DNA from: CAVRGQ01 sp963720785
Lineage (GTDB): Bacteria; Actinomycetota; Acidimicrobiia; IMCC26256; DASPTH01
NCBI GenBank assembly: GCA_963720785.1
Contig: CAVRGQ010000005.1
Coordinates: forward strand, 558,001 to 622,000
Length of the DNA: 64,000 bases
Reading direction: 5' to 3'
The notes beneath the pieces were generated by a model. The model was not told where the DNA came from, made no database searches, and was given only the letters and a program-made list of their open reading frames with translations. How positions within the stretch are numbered: the stretch's first letter is position 1; the number at the start of each line of letters is the position of its first letter. The translations under genes were made by a program, and so were the position numbers. Positions 31,726 to 39,409 of this stretch are shown piece by piece.

Positions 31726-32254
31726 TCAGGCCCGGTGGGGCCAGTGGACGGCGGAGCCGATCGAGAGCGCGAACAGGGGCTCGTCGCGGTCGTCGTGGCC
31801 CTTGACCTGGTCGATGCCGTCGTGCAGGAGCAGGAGCGACTGACCGATCGCCAGCGCGCGCTCGGCGTCGTCGGTGCGACCGAGCGTCGTCGTCGAACAG
31901 GTCGACCCACGCGTGCCACTTCTCTGCGTCGAGGTGGTCACGCAACGCGCGGGCTCCGGTGAACAGCTCGGCGAGGGTGATCGCGACGGCGCGCTCGTGC
32001 TCGGGGCCGCACACGAAGCACTGCAACGAGAGCTCGCTGGCCGTGGGCACGAACTGACCCGACGGCTCGAACTCGTGCTCGGCACTGAGCGTGACGGCCT
32101 CGGCGGTGACGGGCAGTTGCCGCCCGCAGTTGGAGCAGTCACGCAGGTGGTGGTCGGCCAGCTGGGTGACCCGGCCGCTCCACATGCCCCGGAAGAGATC
32201 GTGGTGCGGGATCGACGCGACGACCGTCGTGAACTGGTCGGCGGCGGAGTTCAC
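31726..32254 (-). CDS. Cys-pair protein of unknown function (one frame break near 31881)
   Basis: About 175 residues after bridging a break at GCGACCGAGCG. Two CxxC pairs stand out (DCSNCGRQL about residue 42, and CFVCGPEH about residue 80), suggesting zinc. The rest is helical: ITLAELFTGARALRDHL, then, past the break, RTDDAERALAIGQSLLLLHDGID. I do not recognise a family. GTG 32254 lies 19 bp after the stop of the upstream A/B-barrel gene on the same strand. The second frame is open to TGA at 31726, supporting an error rather than decay. Confidence 0.55.
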
Positions 32255-32273
32255 CGGGCTGCTCGCGGCGTGC

Positions 32274-32573
32274 TCACTTGATCGTCTCGACTTCGTGGAT
32301 CGACACGATCTCGTCGACCGTGAACGGCAACGACCACTGCAACACCTCTTGGTGTGGCGCGCCGGCCGCGTAGCGCGCGAGCGCGGCGGGGTCGTCGAAC
32401 ACGGTGGTGACGACGTAGCGGCCCTCGACCGTGTCTCCCGTCACCGGATCGACGATGCGGCCGATCTCGCCGTGGATCACATTGGGGTCCGCACGTAGCA
32501 TCGAGCGAGCGCGATCGAGCGCTTCGGGTATGTGTTCGGGCACGAGCGAGACGGTGGCATGAACTCGGATCAC
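32274..32573 (-). CDS. small A/B-barrel (Dabb/ABM-like) protein
   Basis: 99 residues, beta-alpha-beta-beta pattern of dimeric ferredoxin-like barrels: MIRVHATVSLVPEHIPEALDR, then GRYVVTTVFDDPAALARYAAG, HQEVLQW, and DEIVSIHEVE. Families with this fold include stress-responsive Dabb proteins and monooxygenases; no catalytic residue can be assigned. Start is GTG at 32571-32573. First of a probable two-gene unit with the Cys-pair protein. Confidence 0.7.
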   Translation of the reverse strand: MIRVHATVSLVPEHIPEALDRARSMLRADPNVIHGEIGRIVDPVTGDTVEGRYVVTTVFDDPAALARYAAGAPHQEVLQWSLPFTVDEIVSIHEVETIK

Positions 32574-32609
32574 GGGCAGATGTGTAGCACCCGTCGAGGG
32601 AGGACAGGA

Positions 32610-33192
32610 ATGTCACGACGACTCGTCACGGTGGTGATCGGCGTCGGGGTGATGGCGTTCGCCCTCGCCGGCTGCTTCACGAACGGCACCACGGCCACCA
32701 ACACCGGCGTGGCCGGACAGCCCGGGGCAGGCCTCTACCGCACGCTCGGTGACCAGGGCGGCGACTGCACGGTGACGCGCACCGATGCCTCGAACAACGC
32801 GCTGACGAGTACTTCAACAAGACGGCAGGCCCGCTCTACATCCGCATCAAGGCCGACGACAAGAGCGTCACCAGCAAGAACTGCGAGCCCTGGCTGCTCG
32901 CTGCGTTCGTGCGGCCGATCTTCCTGCCGGGCGCCGACTTCCTGTCGGGCGACTACCGGGTGAACTACGAGATCGTGCCGGGCAATACCAGGCGACCGGC
33001 ACGTCAGGTGGCGACCTCTGCACGTACGGGATCGGTGATCGACTTCAAGCACGACGGCACCGACGGGACGCTGAACACGGTCGCGCAGCGGACCTTCGCC
33101 ACCGGTCTCTCCGATCACCGTCACCATCAGCAGCGGCCGACTTCGGCTTCACGTCCCAGAACTGCGGCACCTGGCACCGCACCGGTCCCTGA
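32610..33192 (+). pseudogene. lipoprotein gene with about six frame changes
   Basis: ATG 32610 follows GGAGGACAGGA. A signal peptide ends in the lipobox ALAGC (Cys 22). The first frame is good to about 32805, then recognisable coding continues piecewise in other frames: EYFNKTAGPLYIRIKADD and FVRPIFLPGADFLSG, then YQATGTSGGDLCTYG, IDFKHDGTDGTLNT, ITVTISS, and finally DFGFTSQNCGTWHR to TGA 33192. The protein sequence looks preserved between indels, with no obvious substitutions to stop codons. Either a recently broken gene or a locally poor assembly; the break density is far above the rest of the window. The function of the intact family is unknown. Confidence 0.6.
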
Positions 33193-33198
33193 TCCGGA

Positions 33199-36100
33199 TC
33201 AGCTGCCGATCTTCTGCAGCGGCGCCCAGGCGAGCAGCAGGCGCTTCTCGCCCACGCCGCGGAAGTTGACGACGGCCTCGGCCTTGTCGCCGTCGCCGTG
33301 GAGGGCGAGCACCACGCCCTCGCCGAACTTGTCGTGGAGCACGTCGTCGCCGACGCGCAGCCCCATCGTCTCCGCGCCGCGCGCGCCGGTGGGCGTGGTC
33401 GACATCGGTGCACGGGGCTCGTCGCGACGCTGCCCGGAACGCATCGCCGCGCGCGCCACTTCGTCGCGGTGCGCGGCGCGGTCGCGGACCTGCCCACCCT
33501 GCGACGAGCGCCGCCCGCGCTGGGACGCGGGGCCGGTGACGTTGAGCAACTCCTCGGGGATCTCGGAGAGGAAGCGGCTCGGCGGGTAGTAGTCGGTGGC
33601 GCCGAAGAGCATGCGGCTCCACGCGTGGCAGAGGTACAGCCGCTCGCGTGCGCGGGTGATGCCGACGTAACAGAGGCGGCGTTCCTCCTCGAGCTCGTCG
33701 GGGTCGCCGAGCGCGCGCACGTGCGGGAACACGCCGTCTTCCATGCCGGTCATGAACACCGCGGGGAACTCGAGGCCCTTCGCGGTGTGCAGCGTCATGA
33801 GCGTGACCGCGCTCTGCTCGCCGCCCTCGGCCTCGGAGTCGAGGTCGGTGACGAGTGAGATCGCCTCGAGGAAGGCCTGCACGCGGTCGAGGCCGACCGG
33901 GATGACGATGTCGCCCTCCACGTTCTCGGCCGCGCCCACGCCGGCGATGCTCGGCAGCCCGCCGACGTTGCCGGCGTCGAGCGCCTCGTCGAACTCGCGG
34001 CACACGCCCACGAGCTCCTGCAGGTTCTCGATGCGGCCGCGCGCCTCGATGGACCGCTCCGCCTCGAGCTCGGCGAGGTAGCCGGTGCGGTCGAGGATCG
34101 CCTCGACGATGCCACCCACGCCGCGGTCGGCGAGCCCCTCGAACTCCTCCATGATCTCGAGCAGGTCGCGGATGCCGCCGAGCGCCTTGCCGGTGACCCC
34201 GGCGACGTTCGCCTCGCGCAGCGCCTCGCGGAACGTGAGCCCCGCGCCCTGTGAGTACGCCGAGATGCGGTTGATCGACGTGTCGCCGACCCCGCGCTTG
34301 GGCGTGTTCACCACGCGTCGCCAGCTCACCTCGTCGTCGGGGTTCACCAGCGCGCGCAGGTAGGCGAGGATGTCCTTCACCTCGCGGCGGTCGTAGAACT
34401 TCACGCCGCCGACGACGCGGTAGGGCACTCCCGCGCGCACGAACGCCTCTTCCACCACGCGGCTCTGCGCGTTGGTGCGGTAGAAGACGGCGACGTCGCC
34501 GAAGCGGTAGCCCTCGTTGTCGACGAGGCGCGTGATCTCGTGCGTGATGTACGAGCTCTCGTCGTGCTCGTCCTCCGCGTGGTAGCGGGTGATGAGCTCG
34601 CCACCGACCTGCTCGGTCCACAGGTGCTTCGGCCGGCGCGCCGCGTTGTTGGCGATGACCGCGTTCGCGGCGTCGAGGATGTTCTGCGTGGACCGGTAGT
34701 TCTGGTCGAGCACGATCACCGTCGACTCCGGGAACACCTCCTCGAACCGCATGAGGTTCCGGAAGTCCGCGCCACGGAATTTGTAGATCGAGTTGTGGGT
34801 GACGATGCCCTCGGCGACGAAGTTGTGGGTGCGCTCGACATCGATGTCGTACACGGGCACGTCGAGATCGACGCGCTCGACCGACGTGACGACGTCGAAG
34901 GCGCCGTACTCGTCGACCATGACCATGCCCTCGCGCACCGACGACGCCGGCGTGAACGGCAAGCAGCGCATCTCGGAGTCGGCTCCGACGCCGGCGAGCC
35001 GCGCCATGGGTCGCACGTTGACGCCGAGCTGCATCTGGAGCCGGGAGACTTCCTGCTGCACGACTCGCATGTCGGAATATGCCGTCTCGAGCTCCGTCAC
35101 CACCGATCCGTCGCGCTCCTGGCGGACCAGCGACACCCGGTGCATCGGGACACCGCCCACGGTCGCCCCGCACAATTCCATCACGAGCTCCCGCTCACCG
35201 AACTTGCGTCGTTCAGCACCCCTAGAGGGGCCTTCAACGACGCAAGTTCGGGGGTCGCCCGCGAAGTGCATGTGGTCGTCGGTGGAGACGACGCGACGGC
35301 CCGAGGCAAGCGTGATGGCGACGCCGTGGTCGACCCGCGATTCGTGCGTGCGCAGCACCCGCGCCGGGCGGAAGTCGCCACTGCCGTAGCAGGACATGAC
35401 CTCGTCGCCGGCGCTCACCGTCTCGATGGCGCGCACGGATCCGTCGCTCATCGTGACGCGGCTGCCCTGCACCAGGCACTGATCCGAGTCACCTACCACC
35501 ATCACGTTGCGGCGCTCCTCGGTGAGCATCCTCACGAGTTCCCACTGGGCCGCGTTGGTATCCTGGAACTCGTCGACGAGCACGTGCTGGAAGCGCTGGC
35601 GCCAGCGCTCGAGCACGTCGGGGTGCTCCTGGAACAGCCGGACCGTGAGCACGAGTAGATCGTCGAAATCGAGTGCCGAGGCCTCCTGCAACCGCTGCTG
35701 GTACACGCGGTACACCTCGGCGATGCGCTTCTCGGGCGGTGTGAACGCCTTCTCGACCGCCTGCTCCCAGGTGATGAGCTCGTTCTTCATCGCCGAGATC
35801 GCGCCTTGCAGACGACGCGGCGGGAAGCGCTTGGGGTCGAGGTCGAGATCGCGGCGCACGTAGTCGGCGAGGCGCACGGCGTCGGCCTGGTCGTAGATGG
35901 TGAACGACGAGCGGTAGCCGAGGACGGTGGCCTCACGCCGCAGGATGCGCGAGCACATCGAGTGGAACGTGCTCACCCACATCTTCTGCGCGACCGGCCC
36001 GACGAGTTCGGCGACGCGCTCCTTCATCTCGCCCGCGGCCTTGTTGGTGAAGGTGATGGCCGCGAGGCCGAACGGCGACACGCGCCGCTCGGAGACGAGG

Positions 36101-36237
36101 AACGCGATGCGGTTGGTGAGCACGCGCGTCTTGCCCGATCCGGCGCCGGCGATCACGAGGATCGGCCCGTCGGGCGCGGAGGCGGCTTCGCGCTGGACGG
36201 GGTTGAGCCCCGCGAGGATGTCGTCGATCGAGATCAC
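33199..36237 (-). CDS. pcrA: UvrD/PcrA-type DNA helicase containing an intein
   Basis: 1012-residue precursor; without the 229-residue intein the helicase is 783 residues, the usual UvrD/PcrA size. Motifs: Walker A AGAGSGKT (residues 30-37), AITFTNKAAGEMKERV, Walker B VLVDEFQDTN, and motif III GDSDQ, where the intein interrupts before SIYKFRGAD. Then VLDQNYRSTQNIL, VTLMTLHTAKGLEFPAVF, RLCYVGITRARERLYL. The C-terminal 50 residues carry the Tudor-like GDDVLHDKFGEGVVL. It unwinds DNA in repair and replication. GTG 36235-36237 follows a TACCAT box by 6 nt. It ends 7 bp from the convergent broken lipoprotein gene. Confidence 0.94.
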   Translation of the reverse strand: MISIDDILAGLNPVQREAASAPDGPILVIAGAGSGKTRVLTNRIAFLVSERRVSPFGLAAITFTNKAAGEMKERVAELVGPVAQKMWVSTFHSMCSRILRREATVLGYRSSFTIYDQADAVRLADYVRRDLDLDPKRFPPRRLQGAISAMKNELITWEQAVEKAFTPPEKRIAEVYRVYQQRLQEASALDFDDLLVLTVRLFQEHPDVLERWRQRFQHVLVDEFQDTNAAQWELVRMLTEERRNVMVVGDSDQCLVQGSRVTMSDGSVRAIETVSAGDEVMSCYGSGDFRPARVLRTHESRVDHGVAITLASGRRVVSTDDHMHFAGDPRTCVVEGPSRGAERRKFGERELVMELCGATVGGVPMHRVSLVRQERDGSVVTELETAYSDMRVVQQEVSRLQMQLGVNVRPMARLAGVGADSEMRCLPFTPASSVREGMVMVDEYGAFDVVTSVERVDLDVPVYDIDVERTHNFVAEGIVTHNSIYKFRGADFRNLMRFEEVFPESTVIVLDQNYRSTQNILDAANAVIANNAARRPKHLWTEQVGGELITRYHAEDEHDESSYITHEITRLVDNEGYRFGDVAVFYRTNAQSRVVEEAFVRAGVPYRVVGGVKFYDRREVKDILAYLRALVNPDDEVSWRRVVNTPKRGVGDTSINRISAYSQGAGLTFREALREANVAGVTGKALGGIRDLLEIMEEFEGLADRGVGGIVEAILDRTGYLAELEAERSIEARGRIENLQELVGVCREFDEALDAGNVGGLPSIAGVGAAENVEGDIVIPVGLDRVQAFLEAISLVTDLDSEAEGGEQSAVTLMTLHTAKGLEFPAVFMTGMEDGVFPHVRALGDPDELEEERRLCYVGITRARERLYLCHAWSRMLFGATDYYPPSRFLSEIPEELLNVTGPASQRGRRSSQGGQVRDRAAHRDEVARAAMRSGQRRDEPRAPMSTTPTGARGAETMGLRVGDDVLHDKFGEGVVLALHGDGDKAEAVVNFRGVGEKRLLLAWAPLQKIGS
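34792..35478 (-). other. PcrA intein (229 residues, no endonuclease motif seen)
   Basis: Begins at Cys 254 (CLVQGSRVTMSDG, block A), has block B RRVVSTDDHMHF with the T-x-x-H step, and ends with block F VPVYDIDVERTHNFVAEG and block G IVTHN; the next extein residue is Ser 483. The Cys1, block B His, penultimate His, terminal Asn and +1 Ser needed for standard splicing are all present. It sits in helicase motif III (GDSDQ / SIYKFRGAD), an ATPase-critical site. The central about 130 residues lack a LAGLIDADG endonuclease, so it is a mini-intein or has lost its homing domain. Confidence 0.93.
35198..35251. repeat. palindromic element, candidate copy 4 (54 bp), in frame inside the intein
   Basis: Perfect 16-bp arms CCGAACTTGCGTCGTT / AACGACGCAAGTTCGG with a 22-nt centre holding CCCCTAGAGGGG, the same total length and arm length as copies 2 and 3 and sharing CTAGAGGGG with copy 1. 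It encodes about 18 residues (PRTCVVEGPSRGAERRKF) of the intein linker without breaking the frame. Arm identity to the other copies is only about 9-10 of 16, so membership is probable but not certain. Confidence 0.65.
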
Positions 36238-36243
36238 GAGGGC

Positions 36244-36249
36244 ATGGTA
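36244..36249 (-). promoter_or_regulatory. -10 box of leaderless pcrA transcript
   Basis: Minus-strand TACCAT, six bases, then GTG 36235-36237. About 55 bp separate it from the divergent ECF41 promoter. Confidence 0.5.
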
Positions 36250-36303
36250 CCGGCACCCGCACACATGTTCGGGGTGGTTCGTGAACCGGAATTCTGCCCA
36301 ACC

Positions 36304-36330
36304 TGTCACAGCGCCGCGGCGGGCCTCGTC
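36304..36330 (+). promoter_or_regulatory. ECF41-type promoter
   Basis: TGTCACA (36304-36310), exactly 16 bases, then CGTC (36327-36330). This equals the promoter described for ECF41 sigma factors, and the ECF41 gene is the second gene downstream, so the unit is probably autoregulated. The start codon ATG 36340 lies 9 nt after CGTC. Confidence 0.85.
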
Positions 36331-36339
36331 AGGACGGGT

Positions 36340-36781
36340 ATGGAACAACGACTGAACCTCATGGAACTGGACCCCGACGGCTACCGGGCGGTGATCGCCC
36401 TCGAACACCACGTGCGGAGCCGGCTCGACGCGACCGTGCTCGAGCTGGTCAAGATCCACGCGTCGATGCTGAACGGCTGCGCCTTCTGTGTCGACATGCA
36501 CACCACCGAGGCGTTGCGCGCCGGAGAGGATCCGCGCCGCCTGTTCGCGGGTCGCGGCATGGCGGGAGTCGCCCTTCTTCACCGTCGCCGAACGCGCCGC
36601 CCTCGCCATGACCGACGCGCTGACCCGCCTCGGCGACGACGGGCTGCCCGACGACGTCTACGAAGAAGCGGTGGGCGCCCTCGGCGAGAAGGACGTGGGC
36701 GCGGTGGCGCTCGCGGTGGCCACGATCAACGTGTGGAACCGGATGGCCCTGACCGATCGCCACCAGCCGCCGCCGCTGTGA
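36340..36781 (+). CDS. carboxymuconolactone decarboxylase/AhpD-like protein (one frame break near 36549)
   Basis: About 146 residues after bridging a break at TTCGCGGGTCGCGG. Family features: helix VLELVKIHASMLNGCAFCVDMH with the redox CxxC and following His, then in the second frame WRESPFFTVAERAALAMTDALT and ATINVWNRM. AhpD-like CMD proteins act as disulfide reductants or hydroperoxide reductases. It is driven by the ECF41 promoter and its TGA overlaps the sigma factor start (GTGA), the classic ECF41 pairing. The break leaves both halves clearly conserved, so an indel error is likely. Confidence 0.88.
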
Positions 36782-37621
36782 CCAGCGACTCCTCCGCCGA
36801 CCTCGCGGCGCTGCGGCACCGGGCATTCCAGGCGGGCTACCGCATGCTCGGGAGCCGCAGCGACGCCGAGGACATCGCGCAGGAGGCGCTGTTGCGCGCG
36901 CAGGCGCCACTCGCATCGGGTGACGTGCGCGACCCGGACGCGTACGTCACCACCGTTGCGACTCGCCTGGCGATCGACCACCTGCGTTCGGCGCGGGTAC
37001 GGCGGGAGGAGTATCTCGGGCCGTGGCTCCCCGAGCCCCTCATCGAGCGGCCCGACGACCCGGTCGAACTCGCCGATTCCTTGTCGTACGGGCTGCTCGT
37101 CGTGCTCGAGACCCTCGGTCCCGTCGAACGTGCCGCGTTCCTGCTGCACGACGTGTTCGGCTTCGGCTACGACGAGCTCGCCGCGGCGCTCGATCGCTCG
37201 GAGGCCGCATGCCGCCAACTCGTGACCCGCGCCCGCCGGCGGGTCGAGGACGGACGCCCTCGGCTGCCGGTCGACCGCACCGAGCATCAGGTGTTGCTCG
37301 AACGCTTCCTGCACGCTGCGCGCGACGGCGATGTCGATGCGCTCCGGTCGCTGCTCACCGACGACGTCGAACTGGTCAGCGACGGTGGCCCGAAGATGCG
37401 CCGCGGCGCGTCACCCGGTGCGCGGCGTGGATCGCGTGATCCGGTTCGTGACGAGGATCGTGCCGCAGTGGCAGGGCGCCCTGTCGTTCGTGACGATCAA
37501 CGGCGAGCCCGGCTTCGTCGTCGACGTACCCGGACGTGCCTACCTCGCCGGCACCATCGAGGTCGCGGACGGCCGCGTCGCGGCCATCCGCTGGGTGCTC
37601 AATCCCGACAAACTCCCCTGA
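36778..37621 (+). CDS. ECF41-group sigma factor with C-terminal SnoaL-like domain (one frame break near 37402)
   Basis: About 280 residues after bridging one break. Sigma-70 region 2: HRAFQAGYRMLGSRSDAEDIAQEALLRA and TTVATRLAIDHLRSA; the ECF41 linker motif WLPEP; region 4: LGPVERAAFLLHDVFGFGYDELAAALDRSEAACRQLV. The C-terminal SnoaL/NTF2-like extension has DDVELVSDGGPKM (DGGGKV-like) and ends NPDKLP, both ECF41 signatures; in this group the fused domain replaces an anti-sigma factor. The break lies at GCGCCGCGGCGCG. GTG 36778 overlaps the CMD stop. It should transcribe from TGTCACA-N16-CGTC sites. Confidence 0.9.
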
Positions 37622-37632
37622 GGGGAGTCGCG

Positions 37633-37890
37633 TCAGCCCTCGCCGTCGACGACGAGGTGGAGCTCCGTGGTGGGCTCGGCCTCTTCGCGGTACGCGCGCA
37701 GCAGACGGGTGTGGTCGGGGTTCAACGAGACGGTGAACGCGCCGGTCGTGTCGATGTCGAGCCCGAAGTAGGGCTGCCACTCGCGATCGAGCGGCGGCTG
37801 CGCCGGTGCGACACCCTTGGGAAGACGGCAAAAGCGCATCTGCCCGGTATCGAACCACCACGTGCTGTGTGTGGAATCGATGCGCTGCAT
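37633..37890 (-). CDS. small conserved protein of unknown function
   Basis: 85 residues, soluble. Tyr/Trp-rich opening HSTWWFDTGQMRFCRLP and EWQPYFGLDIDTTGAFTVSLN, then RLLRAYREEA and TTELHLVVDGEG. The composition suggests a small beta-rich domain; no family recognised. ATG 37888-37890 directly follows a short inverted repeat AGTCT-TG-AGACT (37892-37903) that lies between it and the dtd stop. Confidence 0.6.
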   Translation of the reverse strand: MQRIDSTHSTWWFDTGQMRFCRLPKGVAPAQPPLDREWQPYFGLDIDTTGAFTVSLNPDHTRLLRAYREEAEPTTELHLVVDGEG

Positions 37891-37906
37891 AGGAAGTCTT
37901 GAGACT

Positions 37907-38359
37907 CTAGACCTCGGGCGCTGGGAATTCGAGAAGAATTGTCACAGGACCATCATTCGTCAGCTCGACCTGCATGTCGGCCCCGAACCGTCCCGCCGCC
38001 ACCCGCGCGCCGAGCGCGCGCAGCTCGGTGCAGAAGGCCTCGTACAACGGTTCGGCTTGCTCCGGCCGGGCCGCGTCGACGTACGACGGCCGCCGGCCGC
38101 GACGGGTGTCGGAATAGAGCGTGAACTGGCTGACGACCAGCACGTGGCCCCCCACCGACTCCACCGCGTGGTTCATGGCGCCTCCGTCGTCGCGGAACAC
38201 ACGCAGGTGCCACACCTTCTCCGCCAGCTTCCTGCACGCGACGAGGTCGTCGGCGTGAGTGACGCCCAGGAGCACACAGAGCCCCGGACCCACCTCGCCG
38301 ACGACCTCATCGTCGATCAACACCCGCGCACTGCTCACCCGTTCGACGAGCGCGCGCAC
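37907..38359 (-). CDS. dtd: D-aminoacyl-tRNA deacylase
   Basis: 150 residues. Family signatures MRALVERVSSARVLI, GLCVLLGV, VVSQFTLYSDTRRGRRPSY (catalytic SQFTLY motif) and ADMQVELTNDGPVTILLE with the Gly-cisPro-type NDGPVT loop. It removes D-amino acids (and glycine from tRNA-Ala) to proofread translation. Start is GTG at 38357-38359. It follows the aldolase gene on the same strand with 25 bp between. Confidence 0.95.
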   Translation of the reverse strand: MRALVERVSSARVLIDDEVVGEVGPGLCVLLGVTHADDLVACRKLAEKVWHLRVFRDDGGAMNHAVESVGGHVLVVSQFTLYSDTRRGRRPSYVDAARPEQAEPLYEAFCTELRALGARVAAGRFGADMQVELTNDGPVTILLEFPAPEV

Positions 38360-38384
38360 GTGACGTACGAAGTTCGCGGACTAG

Positions 38385-39404
38385 CTAGGCCGACTTCTCC
38401 ATCGCCGCGGTGTAGCTGCCCGAGCGCGCCGCGCCGTTGCACTTGGCGCGGTGCAGGAAGGCGTTCGCGCCGGCCTCGACGTTCGCGGTGGCACCCTTCC
38501 ACGCCTTCAGCGCCGGAGCCTGCAGCGCGCGGCCGTAGGAGAAGGACAGCTCCCACGGCAGCGGGCCGAGCTTGTTCATCGCGTTGAGATGCGCGGTCGC
38601 GAGCTCGTCGGACTGACCGCCCGAGAGGAACACGATGCCGGGCACCGCGGAGGGCACCTGCTCCTTGAAGCACTTCACCGTCGCCGCGGCGACATCTTCG
38701 ACCGACGCCTGCGTCGAGCAGCTGTACCCCGACAGCACCATGTTGGGCTTGAGGAGCGTTCCCTCGAGCACGACGCGCTGCGCGAACAGCTCCTCGTAGA
38801 GCGCGTCGAGCACGGCCGACGTGACCTCGAACGAACGCTCGATGGTGTGCGTGCCGTCCATGAGCACCTCGGGCTCGACGATCGGCACGATGTTCGCTTC
38901 CTGGCACAACGCCGCGTAGCGGGCGAGTGCGTGGGCGTTCACGTCGATGCAGTACTGCGACGGCAAGGAGTCGGTGATCGTGTAGGTCGCGCGCCACTTG
39001 GCGAAGCGGGCGCCGAGCTCGTAGTACTCGGCGAGGCGCTCGCGCAGGCCGTCGAGGCCCTCGGTGACGGTCTCACCCTCGGCGTTCGGCAGCGGCTTGG
39101 CGCCGAGGTCGACCTTGATGCCGGGGATGACGCCGTCGTCCTGGAGGATCTTCACGAGCGGCGTGCCGTCGGCGGCGTTCTGGCGGAGCGTCTCGTCGTA
39201 GAGGATCACGCCGGAGATGTAGTTGCCCGCACCCGGGGCCCGGAACAGCATCTCGCGGTAGTCGCGACGGTTGTCCTCGGTGCTCTCGACGCCGATCGAG
39301 TCGAAGCGCTTCTTGATCGTGCCGCTGCTCTCGTCGGCGGCGAGGATGCCCTTGCCCGGCGCGACGAGCGCCTGGGCGTGTGCGGAAAGCTGGGCGATGT
39401 CCAT
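38385..39404 (-). CDS. fba: class I fructose-bisphosphate aldolase
   Basis: 339 residues. The eukaryote-like class I pattern is clear: APGKGILAADESSGTIKKRF, YREMLFRAPG, ISGVILYDET, GIKVDLG, RFAKWRATYTI, IVEPEVLMDGTH, and the Schiff-base lysine in EGTLLKPNMVL; the C-terminus has SYGRALQAPALKAWKG. It splits fructose-1,6-bisphosphate in glycolysis. ATG 39404 is preferred because GGGAG lies 8 nt upstream; the alternative ATG 39417-39419 would overlap the guaA stop and has no ribosome site. Class I is unusual among actinobacteria, which often use class II. Confidence 0.94.
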   Translation of the reverse strand: MDIAQLSAHAQALVAPGKGILAADESSGTIKKRFDSIGVESTEDNRRDYREMLFRAPGAGNYISGVILYDETLRQNAADGTPLVKILQDDGVIPGIKVDLGAKPLPNAEGETVTEGLDGLRERLAEYYELGARFAKWRATYTITDSLPSQYCIDVNAHALARYAALCQEANIVPIVEPEVLMDGTHTIERSFEVTSAVLDALYEELFAQRVVLEGTLLKPNMVLSGYSCSTQASVEDVAAATVKCFKEQVPSAVPGIVFLSGGQSDELATAHLNAMNKLGPLPWELSFSYGRALQAPALKAWKGATANVEAGANAFLHRAKCNGAARSGSYTAAMEKSA

Positions 39405-39409
39405 CTCGA

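Noticed and set aside
36488..36781. Separate small gene for the second half of the CMD protein
   Set aside because: Its first residues are off-frame text over the CxxC region; the conserved part begins exactly where the first frame stops making sense, so it is one gene with an indel.
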